Shown: positions 18,140 through 30,093, counted from the stretch's first letter. The stretch: 42,695 nt of DNA from Chlorokybus atmophyticus (GCA_009103225.1 RHPI01001202.1:357476-400170); one strand, 5' to 3'. Program-made: numbers and translations. Notes: generated by a model not told the origin, from the letters alone.

Positions 18140-18830
18140 AGTAGGCAGTTTGGCCGTCGGTCTTTTGAAGAGTGCTAAGGTAGGTAGACACTCGGTATGG
18201 TGGGGCTATTCCGTCAACATGTTTTTGCAGCTGCATTGTCAACGACAGCATGCATGACGGATGAGTTATGTGACCAGCAGATATGTTTCCTTCTTGTTGG
18301 TATCAGCTAGTCGGTGGTAAGAACACCGACCTGCGGCTTGCTTGTGTTTGTGCGTACACCGACTGCATGATGCCTGCTGTATGCTCACTGCAAGACTTGT
18401 GACTTGCATTTGTTCCTATGCTTATTGCCCGAGTTCAGGGGCTTGCGCCAGCGCTTTGGTTGTTACCGTCAGTGCTGTTTCTGTTATGCTCTGCGTGCAC
18501 CAAGCGTACCTGTGGGTCTGCATCATGCATATATACAACCACAAGATAGTGTGTGGTGTGACCATGCATCGCATAGGCAGATTCATAACCCCGATGACCC
18601 ACAATGACGGCAGCAGCAAAGGTGCATACCTGCACAAGCTTGCCCAAGCTCCTAGAGCATGTTTGTGACAAGACTGTGCATGCAAAGTAGCAGCACAGCA
18701 CGGTACTGTATGGTAGTGCACTACACAACACCAATCTCTGTCTCTCGCACCAGCTCAAAACACTATCGCTATTGTTGTTTTTTGCTGGTGAAGTAGTTGC
18801 GGGAATAGAAGCGGCGGTCAAGTACTGTGG
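18140..18830. other. SEC63 3' flank
   Basis: No coding sequence is supported. It should include the SEC63 3' untranslated region. Short ORFs on both strands have no recognisable content. Confidence 0.4.
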
Positions 18831-19268
18831 GTGGTGTATGGTGACAGCGTGTGCAGCCAAGCGGTTTACGTATACGTTGTCAACTTTGGTACATACGCAT
18901 GTACATTAATATATGAAGAGGCATTGATAATTGATGGTTTGAGGTGAGTAGTATGTGCCCGAGTGCGTGAGTGATAGTGCAAGTGTGAGCAGTCGCGATC
19001 AGATGTGTAAGTGATAGCGATTATGACATGAGGTAATGGACACTAGATCATTTGTAGATAATATTAACGGGTTTGGGTGTGCTATTTTATAGCCTGTCGT
19101 TGGCATGAGTGCCCCTTGCCGAGAGCCCTCGGCATTCCTGCTAATCTCATATGCACAGCACATAGTGTTCAATGAGTTAACAGTAGGGGGCCTCCGGATG
19201 TAATTGATGTTGTCCTGCTTACCCTTGCCGTTGCCAATGACAAGTATGGTGCTTCAATAACCTCGATG
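18831..19268. repeat. Tandem ~430-bp non-coding duplication, unit A
   Basis: This unit is repeated immediately downstream at 19271-19700. Shared blocks in order are GTATACGTTGTCAACTTT, CGCATGTACATTAAT, ATGTGCCCGAGTGCGTGAG, TAGCCTGTCGTT, CTCATATGCACAGCACAT and GTATGGTGCT. Unit A alone carries an extra 13-bp stretch forming a TGCCGAG/CTCGGCA inverted repeat at 19117-19134. Reading frames are not conserved between units. Confidence 0.85.
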
Positions 19269-19270
19269 GT

Positions 19271-19700
19271 GTTGTGTGGTGACAACGTGTGCAACTAAAT
19301 GATGTACGTATACGTTGTCAACTTTTGTACGTACGCATGTACATTAATGTACGAAGTGTTGATCATTGATGGGTTGAGGTGTCAGTGGTATGTGCCCGAG
19401 TGCGTGAGTGATAGTTTTATCACGTGCAAGTGTGAGCCATCGCGATCAAATGTGTAATTGATAGCGATGACATGAGGTGATGGACACCAGGACATGTGTA
19501 GACAATAGTGTAAGTGCTGTTCTATAGCCTGTCGTTTGCGCGTGAGTGCCCCTCGGCATTGCTGACTACTCTCATATGCACAGCACATGGTGTTCAACGA
19601 GTACTCGCAAACAATAGGGGTCCCCGGATGTTAGCATTGATGTCTGTACCTACTGACCCTTGCAATTGCCTATCATAAGTATGGTGCTGTAATAAAATGG
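19271..19700. repeat. Tandem ~430-bp non-coding duplication, unit B
   Basis: Second unit of the direct duplication, in the same orientation, with scattered substitutions and indels relative to unit A. It has an extra 11-bp insertion near 19414 (TTTTATCACG) and lacks the small hairpin of unit A. The divergence suggests an old duplication. Confidence 0.85.
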
Positions 19701-21560
19701 ATGAATCTATTTTGTGGCATTCATAACCGCGTGCAGCAAGTGTATAATCTTTATACTTGTTATAGCAAGAATTAACTTGGGTCAGAAATTAGGTTAATAA
19801 TGAGTATGTGCACATAGCATAAGCTAATATTGAACACAATTTAAGCAAGTGCTTAAGTATCAACAAGTCACTAATACATTGCTTCATTCCTTCGAAGTAT
19901 TAGCCTACTCTCACCAAGGTAGGGGAAGGGGGGCCCTCATTGAGAGGTCCTTACAGAGCCCCAAACACTACCAACATCACCACAAACACAAGCAAAACGT
20001 ACACTTTGTCACCACTACATAAAGGCAGTGATTATTGATGATAGTGTCAACGGAATGCTGTTGTGCGCTTGACCCACGCAGCGTTTGTGCATCGTAACTT
20101 ACAGCAGGTTCGAACACATGATTATCATGTGACTAATTGACTGCCCTTGCATGCTTTTTACAAATGCGGCACCATGCTTCGTCACTAGCGGTGGCAACAG
20201 TGCAGGATTTGTTGTTAGTTGGTATAGGGACTACGCACTGCATAAATGGCAATTACGCCAAAGCACTTGAGCTGTGTTGTAATCAACCTGGTATAATAGT
20301 GCCATGGGTTGATGCTGACCGGGCTGAGGTGCAAGCATATGTACAAGCTTCTACGTTGTACAAGCTCATACATTAAATGCACAACCCATGCCACATCCGT
20401 TGCCATGTTCCATAACTGACACTGCCAGAAACAGACTTTGAGGTTTGCTTCTGTGCATGGTTGTCACCCAAGTTTTCATATGCGGGGGCACACATGCGGT
20501 CATGTACAAGTCTTCCTATATGCAATGCTTGCAAGAACTGCGTGCAAAGTTAACAACACCCACGCATGCAGCTAAGCCACACTACATCAGGCCTATATAA
20601 ACGCCCAAGGATTTGCAACAACCAAACAGGAGGGAGTGCTAGCACACTTGTCCTATTTTTACATAATGGTGCAGTTGCATAAGGATCCGTATAAACCCCG
20701 CTTTATGCTGTAACATGCTTAATACCAGTTGTCATCTGTTATTGGCTAAAATATCAATGGATTAACAATAAGCATAAGTATGGCAAAGCCTATGTTGCAT
20801 GGATGCTATTGCACTTCATAACACCAGTGTGTTTGCACACTACAGGGCGTTTTCCTTTTATACCCCCACTTGTTTGATACTTTGCAACTCGGGGCACGAG
20901 ATATAATAACTCGCGCCCCGAGCTAACGTGCAGATTAGGGTTTCGTTTCAAGTTCGCAGCAGGCTAAAATATGATTGCTCACTTTTTGCAGTGATTGACT
21001 ATGGCGATGGTTCACAGGTTGGTTGTGAGCTAGGCGGGCTGTTGGTAGGCGGGCTGTTGGTAGCTCGGAGTGTGTTGCTAGCAAGGAATTTGGGCCGGCC
21101 CATTGCTGCCTTCACTTGATGCTGGCTAGCTGGCTGGTAGTTTCTTATGCTATGTTATGCTATGCAATGCCCAACGGACTTGCTGCATTCACAGCATGCT
21201 ATGCACGTGTGTAAGCATGCATGCATACGCACTGCTTGTTTCTGATTGCAACAACATTGGCTGATGCTTCAACTTAGCTAACTCGCGCCCATAACATAAT
21301 GACAGATGTCACGGATTGTAAAGCAAAGCACTTGGGGAATGCATGCAAAATTGGGTTATCAAATACTCCGCAGGGTTCACCAAGCTGCAACGCTTCTTCA
21401 ACACAACCCGTATCACCAAGCAAATGTGAGCATGTTTAATCGCAATCTTTTTAATTCACCACATCTTACACAACATGGCCCAAGATGTTTACAGCAAGTA
21501 GCTTGCATGCCATGTTGAAGTATCATATTGTTGATCCGGCTGATTGACAACATGTCTGTG
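19701..21560. other. Intergenic, no gene seen
   Basis: 1.9 kb without a supportable gene. A TATATAA at 20594-20600 has no recognisable gene downstream. Short direct repeats occur at about 21034-21063 (two copies of GGCGGGCTGTTGGTAG, nearly perfect). Confidence 0.45.
20888..20922. repeat. Inverted repeat, 13-bp arms
   Basis: CTCGGGGCACGAG (20888-20900) and CTCGCGCCCCGAG (20910-20922) are reverse complements apart from one mismatch, separated by ATATAATAA. The arms are GC-rich in otherwise AT-rich DNA. No flanking gene explains it; it could be a transposon end or a regulatory dyad. Confidence 0.8.
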
Positions 21561-22990
21561 CAAACAGCTCAATGATGAATTGCTCATATTTTAAACAAGT
21601 TAGTGGCATCCAAATGTGGAACAATGTTGGGGTGTACATTGCCATGGCCTCTTATGGCTACTTATAACTTGTTCATTTACGAGTTTCACTTTATGCACGT
21701 GTCGGACTTTATCAATAGCAATATACATTATATACATGCATTCATAGCCGATACGTTGACATTGCTATAAGTGTTATACATTTATGTAATGTATAAATAT
21801 GGCATGGCATGTTTGTACGCTCAATTTTGGTGACATTACGCCTTGCAATCGTTGCAAGATTTGACACAATGAAATGCCGTTAATATTATAGGATCATAGG
21901 ATTAATATTATAGGATTATATATAGTTAATGTGATAGAATGTATATTTTGTTTAGCTGCTACCATACAAGCTTTTAAACTCATTAAATTCACCTTAGCGG
22001 TCAAGTATTTTAACCCAAGAGGTTTCAATTAACTCAGAGAAGTTACGGATAGAAGTTACAATTAACTCAGAGAAGTTACGGATAGAAGTTTCAAAACCAT
22101 CCAAAAATTACGGTTGCATAACGAAATACATGTACATATTTCATGCATGTCGTAGTCCATCTACAGCGATATACTAATGTTGCCGTATAATTGGACATCG
22201 CACCATATACAACTTGTGATAAACCTGCATATAATGATGTGTTCAATTATGTATACGTGTGTAGCTCGATGCGAGCTTATCACAATCTGCATGAAGTTAT
22301 ACGCTTGATTTACATATTGTATGCAACTTCGGACGAACTTGAAAAGAATAATAACAATAACGTGCAATGCTTCATATAATAGATGTAACTCGCATACATC
22401 TCAACACAGTAGATGACAATACCATGTATAACAGTTACTTGTAATCATATGTAGATTGCACAGCGAATTCTATTAAAACTCGTGTGATCTAATGAATAAC
22501 TTACTTTTATGATGATTAGCATTTGAGTGTTAGAACATATTAGCACTAAAGTTCAATTTGTGACATATAACGTGCAAAATTGTAATCAGTTTTAATTGAT
22601 TCTGATCATTGTTATAATACATGTATAACATACTCTGTGCTTACAAGCGGTAACACATGTATGATAAGTGTGTTAATAAATTAAAATGTTGCATGTCTTT
22701 AAATACGTCAATAGTTAATTCTACTAAAAAGTATTTGCGACACATATGCATGTTGTGACATCTTGTTCATAATTTGTTGAGCCCGTAAAGAACGTAAAGA
22801 ATGCATGATATCACATTACATGTGTACGCTAAAATCATATGTGGACGCATTTCAAGTACAAGTAGTACCCATAATTTCATGTGATAATGTACATATTTAG
22901 CTGGCCCACATGCGTGTGCATATATAACAGCTCCATTACATGGCTCAAAGCGCAGTCATCAATGCATAATACCAACCATACATATATCCC
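21561..22990. other. AT-rich island 1
   Basis: About 1.4 kb, clearly more AT-rich than the gene regions, with no ORF of note and many TATA/CATGTACAT-like words. A similar island lies at about 31.6-32.9 kb. Both border GC-rich segments, suggesting parts of mobile elements, but I could not align the two islands by eye. Confidence 0.45.
22023..22088. repeat. Two tandem 33-bp repeats
   Basis: Units 22023-22055 and 22056-22088 differ at one position (TTTCAATTAACTC versus TTACAATTAACTC). A partial third unit (TTTCAA) follows. Confidence 0.95.
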
Positions 22991-23774
22991 ACACAACTAT
23001 GCGGCCGCGGCAAGCATGGCGTTCTCTATCGTTGTCGACGTCGACGTCGGCACATGGCCCCAACCCGGCACCGCACTCCACAACGGCCAGCCCTTGCGCA
23101 CGTTGGTGCGCGCACGCCAATCGCTGTCGCTAAATTGCCAAAAAACTCGGCAAGCGTCGGCGCGGCAGGGCCTGCATGTCGATCGCGCGTCGCATGCAAC
23201 GGTCGATGACGTCGTGGAATGCCTGTCCCATCGTCGCAGATTTTACACAGTGACAAACCAGGGATTGAGGGACTGACGGGTGCCTGAGCCTGATTGCCGT
23301 TACCTGAAACGAAACTTTTAAATTGTTGGGTTTGCCGTTGGCTTATGTGAACTGACGCAGACGGCCGCGGGCCGAAAGTGGTTGTCAGTGGCACAAGAGT
23401 TGTCAACCAATTACCCTTTGGTCGATGGGATAAACGGCCGTTAACCGGTAGACAGTTAGTCAAGGACAGCTGACAGCAACAGCCGGCAGTTTTCTTGCGT
23501 TACACTGCTGTTAATATATTAACCCTTACCGTTTGACAAAAGTTGATAATTCTTGCTGTAAGCTAACACAAACATGCCATGCAGCTTGTACAAACCTTGG
23601 TCTGATTGTTTGGTCTTGTGACCATTAACCCACAATATATACAACCGTGACGTACCAACACTGGTAAGAGCATGTCTACTTGCAACTAAGTAGCCGACTT
23701 GCGCATGAAAGTACCTACAACATTAAGTGTAGCTGTCGCACTCATGCACAGCTTGTCAACACGTGGAGCCTGCC
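22991..23774. other. GC-rich then mixed intergenic stretch
   Basis: 22991-23270 is GC-rich with CpG words (GTCGACGTCGACGTCGG). Frames are open on both strands for about 130-145 codons, but I recognise no domain. It resembles in composition the degraded retroelement at 30.2-31.6 kb and may be another element fragment. Confidence 0.35.
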
Positions 23775-24507
23775 TCAGAACTCCTCCTCAACCCCCTCCC
23801 CCTGCTCCTCCTTCGACAAGTCTTCTGCTTCAACATCGGAGTCATCTTCATTTGCTTCCTCGCTCGCTGACAATACAGCGGCTACTTTGCCCTTCAACTT
23901 GAATGTCAGCACCTCGCCGTGCACGCGCATGCGCTTAATGGTCGCTTTGAGAGTGACCACCTGCATTTGGTAATGCAATAAGAGTTTCGTACTGCCAGAG
24001 GACTAGCCCATCAACATACACATGCTTACCTTGTCTTCCGCTCTGTCGCACTTCGCCAGGCAGAAAGTCAGCCTGCCGCGCTGCTTTTGGTCCTCTCTGA
24101 CCAACATGGCAATATGCAAGCATACTGCTTAATTGCCGCTTGAAACATTAAAGTAAGTCATGGATTACCCGTTCGTGGTACTCCGCAGCTTCTATTTTGC
24201 AACTTGTGAGCTCCCGCAAGTAGAAATAGGCTGTGCATTTGCGAGATTGGTCATGCTGTTCATGTGCATGACACTGGAGGCTGTGCATGAGGGTGTGCAT
24301 GTGGTATTAACAGTGTATGTCATGTGCAAGATTCTTGAGGCTGTGCATGTGCCAGATAAAAGAACCCCAGCATGTGGCATTGATAGTGCATCGTAACCCA
24401 CCTTGGTTAAGCCAGTCTTGTTTGGTCCCTTTAATCATGTCCCCGTGGTTGCGGCTGCAGGTGGTCGGATGTTCGTAGAGGCAGTATTGTGGTGTGGCTT
24501 TGCCCAC
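23775..24507 (-). CDS. Possible unrecognised multi-exon gene with acidic C-terminus
   Basis: Candidate exons in transcript order: about 24507-24417, 24229-24173, about 24096-24030 and 23960-23775. The last intron (23961-24029, GTAAGC...AATGCAG) is convincing: it joins LTFCLAKCDRAEDK to VVTLKATIKRMRVHGEVL in phase 0. The intron at 24230-24416 (GTGGGT...GCACAG) also fits, joining KQDWLNQ to AYFYLRELTSCK. The link between the second and third exons does not keep phase with any site I found, so an exon boundary is wrong or the gene is broken. The last 25 residues are very acidic and end in a TGA at 23775-23777. Charged, helix-like composition is consistent with a coiled-coil protein. I do not recognise the family, and the 5' end is unknown. 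Confidence 0.35.
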
Positions 24508-25731
24508 TCGGAGGGGGAGCCTGCAATATATCGCCCGAGTCCGACTCGGGGTGAGTCACGGTTATCATTGGCTGTGTCCTTGGTAGGCATGGTGGGGTTT
24601 GACACCAAGGACACCCCACCGGCACCTTGCCTGCCCTGTGCGAACATGGGCTTCATCCCGGACCTTGACCACAACGCCCATTACGCCCCTGGCAGCGCCG
24701 CAAACGATCCACCAAACGCCACATACCCTCGGCATGTGACGCTGCTCGTGCCTTGTCACCTGTGAGTTGGTCCAATCAACAACCCTCTCACTAAGACACG
24801 GTATTCACACCGGAACCTTGCCCCCTCTGCCAAGCACACACGCGCGCCCCGCCACTCGCGTACGCACGCATGCGCTCAAAGCTACACACCGGCTTGTGTA
24901 GCGCCTTGGATCGTCACACAAGCAAGCACACACTGGTGAGCACACGCTAGCAACCCCCGCTAACCACCACCAAGCTTGCACACCAGAAGCTGGGGAGCTG
25001 AAGGTTGTATTGCAAATTGTAGAATGTCATTTTTATACCTACCAGTCTGCACATGCTACTGTCTAGACGTTTCTAGCGCTAGACGGAACTAGAAGCTAAG
25101 ATATTCTTGTATAATCTTGTAGTACACTTCTAGACCTTTCCAACGCATCAAAGATCTCCTCATTTGCTGCTCATATGGTCAAGTTATACTACTTGGCGCC
25201 AGGCACTTCCAGAAATCTGGTCGAGCCCTTCTCGACTGGCCCTCCGTTTTCTGGCGTCTTCCAGACTGCGCTGGGCCGGTCGATATCTGCGGCAGACTCG
25301 CAACTCGCCGATATCCGCCACAAGTCATGAAAAACATGATACCACACACAAATAAGGCCTAAAATGGCCATGAGAATCACGAAGTTTGGCCTTGACTGTA
25401 GCACGGCATCACCGCCCAGTAAGAGCATAGCTTGGCGGAGCCATTAATGGTGTTTTCATGCGCAGGGACGGGCATTGCCAGCACTTGTCAATAGTACGAA
25501 CTGCCATTGCCACTGTACAAAGGTATGATTAAAATGGAACTTTTTGACAAAGGCATCTTCGTACCATTGAAACGGTTCAATCAGGATAGTCATGCAAACT
25601 CACCCCACCCTGGACGTGCAATGGCTCGATCGTACCATAGTAATGGTACGACGGAGCTGTCACGCCAGTCAATGGCGGCCAAGTTTTCTACCTCTGGCAT
25701 GCAAGGGTAGCGGCGGCGGTGGCGGCTGTGC
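24508..25731. other. Intergenic, no gene seen
   Basis: Short ORFs only. A TCTAGCGCTAGA palindrome lies at about 25072-25083. An open frame on each strand at about 25190-25430 has no recognisable domain. It may include the 5' end of the transposon remnant that follows. Confidence 0.4.
25630..25651. repeat. Short inverted repeat upstream of the transposase remnant
   Basis: TCGTACCAT and ATGGTACGA flank AGTA. The position 80 bp before the transposase remnant is suggestive but there is no matching end on the other side. Confidence 0.6.
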
Positions 25732-28700
25732 GTGTTGCTGAATATGACGATGCAGGTTTCATTGGTGACACCTGTGTCGACGTCAGCAGTGAGCTATGGA
25801 AGTCATTGTCCGAATTGCCACATGCGCTTCAGCACACGCAGCTCGAGCTACATGCACGTTGTTAGCAGCAGGGTGTGCAAGCAAATGAAGCTGTATGTCA
25901 GCCAGCGTCCATTGCAGTATCATGCGGATCATGTTGAACCGGAGAGTTCGATCCAGGATGCGCACATGCTTGATGCTGAAGGACCCCTTCAGGAGACACG
26001 CACAGCAGCAACAAGAGAAGAAGGAAGTGAACGAGGGCTTGTGTGTGCGTGTGCCTAAAACACCTGTGGCACGCCAACATGGAAGTGGAGGAGTCCCTTT
26101 GTACGCGTTGGAATCTAGGTGGTATGGCTTGGAGCATGCTTTTGCGATGGCATTTGTGTAATGCAACAACGGCCAAGGCCTATCGGCCTCCGACATGGGG
26201 CGGATTATCAAATGCATGCGAAATGCACACTTCTTAACGAAAGAGCTCCGGTGGGAGACCGGTGTGCATGTGGCCAGCTACCTCCGGACCACCATTGCTT
26301 TCTCTCCGTTTGAGGTGTGTTCACGGTGTGCGGTGCATGTGCTTCAACCATCAGAGCCATGTCACATGTGCACATGCGAGTGTGCTGTCGTATCAGAACT
26401 ACGTGACGGCTAACCTGCGCAAGCCTAGAGACCCTGAGGATCAGGACATCAGGGTCACATATATGCCGGCCAAGGTCTGTGAAATCCAGTATCTAATATG
26501 AGGTCAGAATGGCTGTTAATGCTCTTGGTCAGAGCAGGCATGGCTCGCGCGATCGTATGGCAATCCACATGCCGCTAATGGCTCCAATTTTCAGAACAGT
26601 GGTGACGAGCACAGCTTTGGCCATCCTTTCACGGGCGATTGGTGGAAGGATGTTTAGGTGGATTTCAGGAGAGAGGTGGGGGAAGCGTCCTACTTGGCGC
26701 ATGCCATTTTGTACAGTGACAAGATAGCGTTGGACAGCGCAGGCAAGCACTCTCGCTACCCTCTGACGGCATCGCTTGCCAACTACAGTTGGGACATGTA
26801 TGCTAGCAACATGGGGGTTGTTATAATAGCACTTCTGCCGGTGGTTCACGTATTGGCCGGGCATCCCACCTGAGCGCAGGGCAAGAAGTCGATCCCAATT
26901 TGAAAACCTGAGATTTTTTATGACGCTTTGAATGTATTGTCAGGGGATGTGAAGCGGGCGAGCTGGGAAGGTCAGCAGCTCATCAACCCGAACGACATTG
27001 AGCGTCGTGTGTTTCCCGCGCTTGCTAACTACATCAGCGACTTGCAGGTAGTGGGCATGCATGGTTGCGGCCTGCCGGCAAACAGTGGAGGATGTTGTTA
27101 ATGGAGCATCTGAGTTTGTCGTGTTGCATGAGGCTGCCACACTCGCACGCACTGTGTCGGGTAATCAAACACGACATCTTTGCAATGTTTCTCTTGTCAC
27201 TAAATCAAATATGTTGAAAATGGATGAGGACGCGGAATTGAGAAGCAAGGCTTTCTACACACAGGCAATACAACAACTGCCGGTGGACCCGCATAGCAGT
27301 GTTGAGAATGCACACCAGACAGCCAAAGCTTTCAAAAAGCAGCACTCCATACATGTCAAGGAGGTAATGGTCAAACCGGCATTCATCAAGATGAATGGCT
27401 TTCTGTGTAACCAGGCAATGTTGTTTGGCAACAGAATGCACAGTGGTGTTGGCGACAGTCGCGGGTGCCGGGAGCTGACTGCTACTCGCCTTGCCCCTGA
27501 CGCCATACATGTGCTGGGAGACATCGTTAACCACCTACTTAGTGCTGTTTACAACGCTGTGAAGGAACGCGTGCGTCCATCCACGAGATAGATTCTGCAG
27601 GTTAAGCACGTCTTTGGTGTTGACTTTGTGTTAAACTCAAAAGCCAACGACAGGTGCTTACAAGCAGATGTGCACATGCTGAATGCATGCAAGGCAACTC
27701 TACGGGTTTCGCACTTCAAGGCACCCACAAGCACAGTAGTTTTCGTCCTGTCCGACCACTCTTTTTAGGTGGTGGAGAAAGTGGCGGTGCTGCAGCTGCT
27801 GCCGGTCCTTGCAGACGTTTTGCTGCTCGACGGTGAGAGCAACGATTTCTTCACCACTGCTGCCGCATCGCTTGCCCAACGGAACAAGAATTTGCTGAAG
27901 GCACATGAACACACAAAAGAGACTTTGACCACAAACGACAACGAGCTGGAAGCCTTTTTAAATTAGCAGTGTTGCATCCACTTCTGTCGTCATATTCTGC
28001 ATAGAAGTCCGGTTGGAAGATCGAGAAGATGCATCAGCTCACTCTTTGGGTTGGCAGTGGACACTCAAATTGGTTCAGCGCCAACCGCATGGAGCAGACG
28101 CACGCCCAAAATATTAAACAATGGGCGCGTGGTGGCAACAACCGGGACTACTAGGCGGGCATCCTAAAGGCATAGAGCTGTGCGGAATATGTAAGAGAGG
28201 ATGGCATGGTTGTGAATCCCGAGATGCGCTCGGTCACGGCGCAGGCGCGGCAGCAGTGCTGTAATGTAATGGAGAAGACGGACAAGTTGCTATGGATGGA
28301 CGTGTACGGGAGCGGTTCTGCGCGTAGCCGCTAAGTCGCCCAAAAGACTCCATTTGCCGTCAAGCTGCCTGCCACCCTGGACAGCTGGTTGAGGAGGGAA
28401 CAACTGGAGTTGGCCGACGGGTGGCGTGCTGTTTGCGTGGTGAACGGAGGCGCAGCGGTGTACATGACATCAGGAATCAACATGGCGCGTGCGACTGGGC
28501 TGTTTCATGGGCGGCCTTGGTTCTCTACACTTGAGTTGGAAGGTAATAAGGACGGTGTGAACGTGACGTGGTGGGCTCAGGCACTCTTTTTTCTGCGCGT
28601 GGTGGTGTGGGGTGGTAGCGGCGAGCGCGTGTGGAAAGAGGTCGTGTTTGTCCGCTGGTACACGAAGCTGGATATGACGAGCGACACAAAGTGCATTGCT

Positions 28701-28858
28701 CTAGAATGGGAAAAGCGTCGAGGGGTCCACATCTCGATATCGTAACTCCGGAGCAAGTAAAAGGCATTGTCCAGCTGCTCCCCATGTTTGACAAGGACAG
28801 CGCCCGTGTACAAGAGGGCAAGTATTGGATGAATGTTCACTACACTGCCACGTGACAC
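25732..28858 (+). pseudogene. Decayed Plavaka-like (CACTA superfamily) transposase
   Basis: Successive fragments in different frames line up with the order of a Plavaka-type transposase. An N-terminal zinc finger, CPNCHMRF followed by His and Cys, lies at about 25807-25882. DEHSFGHPFTGDWWKDV and then ILYSDKIALDSAGKHSRYPL fall at about 26600-26770, equivalent to the family's 'I.YSDKT.L' core. RVFPALANYISDLQ is at about 27005-27047. A region around 28020-28150 (HQLTLWVGS, EQTHAQNIKQWARGGNNRDY) resembles the family's 'E..HK......NRR.Y' block. The C-terminus spans about 28380-28855 (FHGRPWFSTLEL, VVFVRWYTKLD, IVQLLPMFDKD, GKYWMNVHYTA). In-frame stops and frameshifts separate these blocks, so it is not functional. 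Terminal inverted repeats were not identified. The family call is from remembered motifs. Confidence 0.68.
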
Positions 28859-29066
28859 ATGTACTTGTCTTACTACTCTGCATTTGGAGCATATTAGTCA
28901 GTTAGGCATTGCTAATCGTATGCTAAGACTTTTGCATGTGGACGTGTACAATACCGGGCAGCTGTCATTGCACAATTGTCACCACAATCGAATGCAACAT
29001 TCAACAATCACTTCGCCATGTGGCATTAAGCATCAATACAGTGCACTACACTCAAGCCTCATAGTT
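28859..29066. other. Spacer between two convergent element remnants
   Basis: About 200 bp between the 3' end of the Plavaka-like remnant (+) and the methyltransferase stop (-). No feature recognised. It may contain the ends of both elements. Confidence 0.4.
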
Positions 29067-30093
29067 CTATGATACAAGAGGGTAGTCACAGCGCATATCC
29101 ATTGTTTCAAGCATGAGACGCCGTATGCACTCCGCCATTGCGGGAGGAACTGCATTCGCTATGGTAACGGCCGAGGGCATCCATGGCACTCCCAGCGCTG
29201 TTTGCCATGCAGCAATGCTGCCCCTGGTGCTTGGAAGGCCATAGAACGGGTACATTTGCTGTGGCGCATTTGATGTCACGATTGTGTTCTTCGCGCTAGC
29301 GGACAGATGCGGCAATAGCAGTCCATCCACCTTGCCCGCCTGCGAGCAGCGTGTTGGGGAGTTGGGGTAGCTACCACTGGCTGTATCTCATACAGACGGT
29401 GTCGGAAAGTTGGTAGGCCGAACATCGTGCCACAAAGGGACAGAGTGGGTCCGAATGAGGAAGCTGCTCCTAACACATTCTGAATCACAAACTTGACCTG
29501 AATTGCAAGCAGCAAATGTCCGACAAGCGGTATCATATCTTAGTGTCTCCAGGATGTGCCATGTGCCGCTCATTGAGGTGCCGGCATAGCACCTGAATAG
29601 GCCTGGCATGGTGGACTGGCCCATACGAGCTCGTAATTGCTCAGCTCTCCTGCACTCAGGGTGCATACATCGAGGTGTATGAAGGGCAGCGGGTACTCAG
29701 AGGAGGGACTTATGTCCATCCTGGTCGCGTCAATGCCTGCGTGATATAGACCGACACAAGCACCGCCACCGCCGCAAAATAAGTCAAGTGCCCTTGGTCT
29801 ACGTGTGCGTCCAAGCTTGTTGTCAAATGGCGCGTATGTGGTCAAGGCTGGCCGTGGTGCTAGCCAGGGATTAACAATGATGCCGTCCAGGCTTATGCCG
29901 CACACACAATGCGTGACCGCCCTCAGCATCGGGTGCGGCAGTGCCAGGTGCGTGGGCATTGCAGCGCGAAATGTCTGCCGACATCCGTAACACCGGTGGA
30001 ACCGGCAGCGCCGACAACCACGCTTTCGCGCTGACCCCCACCACTGATTGGCGCTGCGCCAGGTTGGCGGACGTGGCGCCCATTGCAAATGCG
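29067..30093 (-). pseudogene. C5 cytosine-specific DNA methyltransferase, decayed, phage/bacterial type
   Basis: On the minus strand the frame contains RALDLFCGGGGACVGLYHAG at about 29800-29740 (motif I, SAM binding), then LVWASPPCQAYSG at about 29630-29595 (motif IV, catalytic Cys of PPCQ). KFVIQNVLGA at about 29500 corresponds to the motif VI 'ENV' with Glu changed to Gln. LCGTMFGLPTFRHRLYE lies at about 29450-29395 (motif VIII-like), and ALGVPWMPSAVTIANAVPPAMAE at about 29190-29120 matches the C-terminal block of compact phage-like enzymes. The TAG stop is at 29067-29069. Between motifs IV and VI the same frame is crossed by TGA and TAA, and a frameshift falls near 29320, so it is non-functional. 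Upstream, a Cys-rich segment (GCRRCRFHRCYGC) may be a zinc-binding part. It lies on the same strand as, and just downstream of, the reverse-transcriptase fragments. Confidence 0.78.

Noticed and set aside
20100..20125. B-box-like GGTTCGAACAC
   Set aside because: No A-box or cloverleaf can be formed with the sequence upstream.
20590..20605. TATATAA promoter-like motif
   Set aside because: No supportable gene starts downstream; AT-rich DNA gives such motifs by chance.
27061..27591. 176-codon ORF as an independent gene
   Set aside because: It lies between blocks of the Plavaka-like transposase on the same strand and is better explained as part of that remnant.
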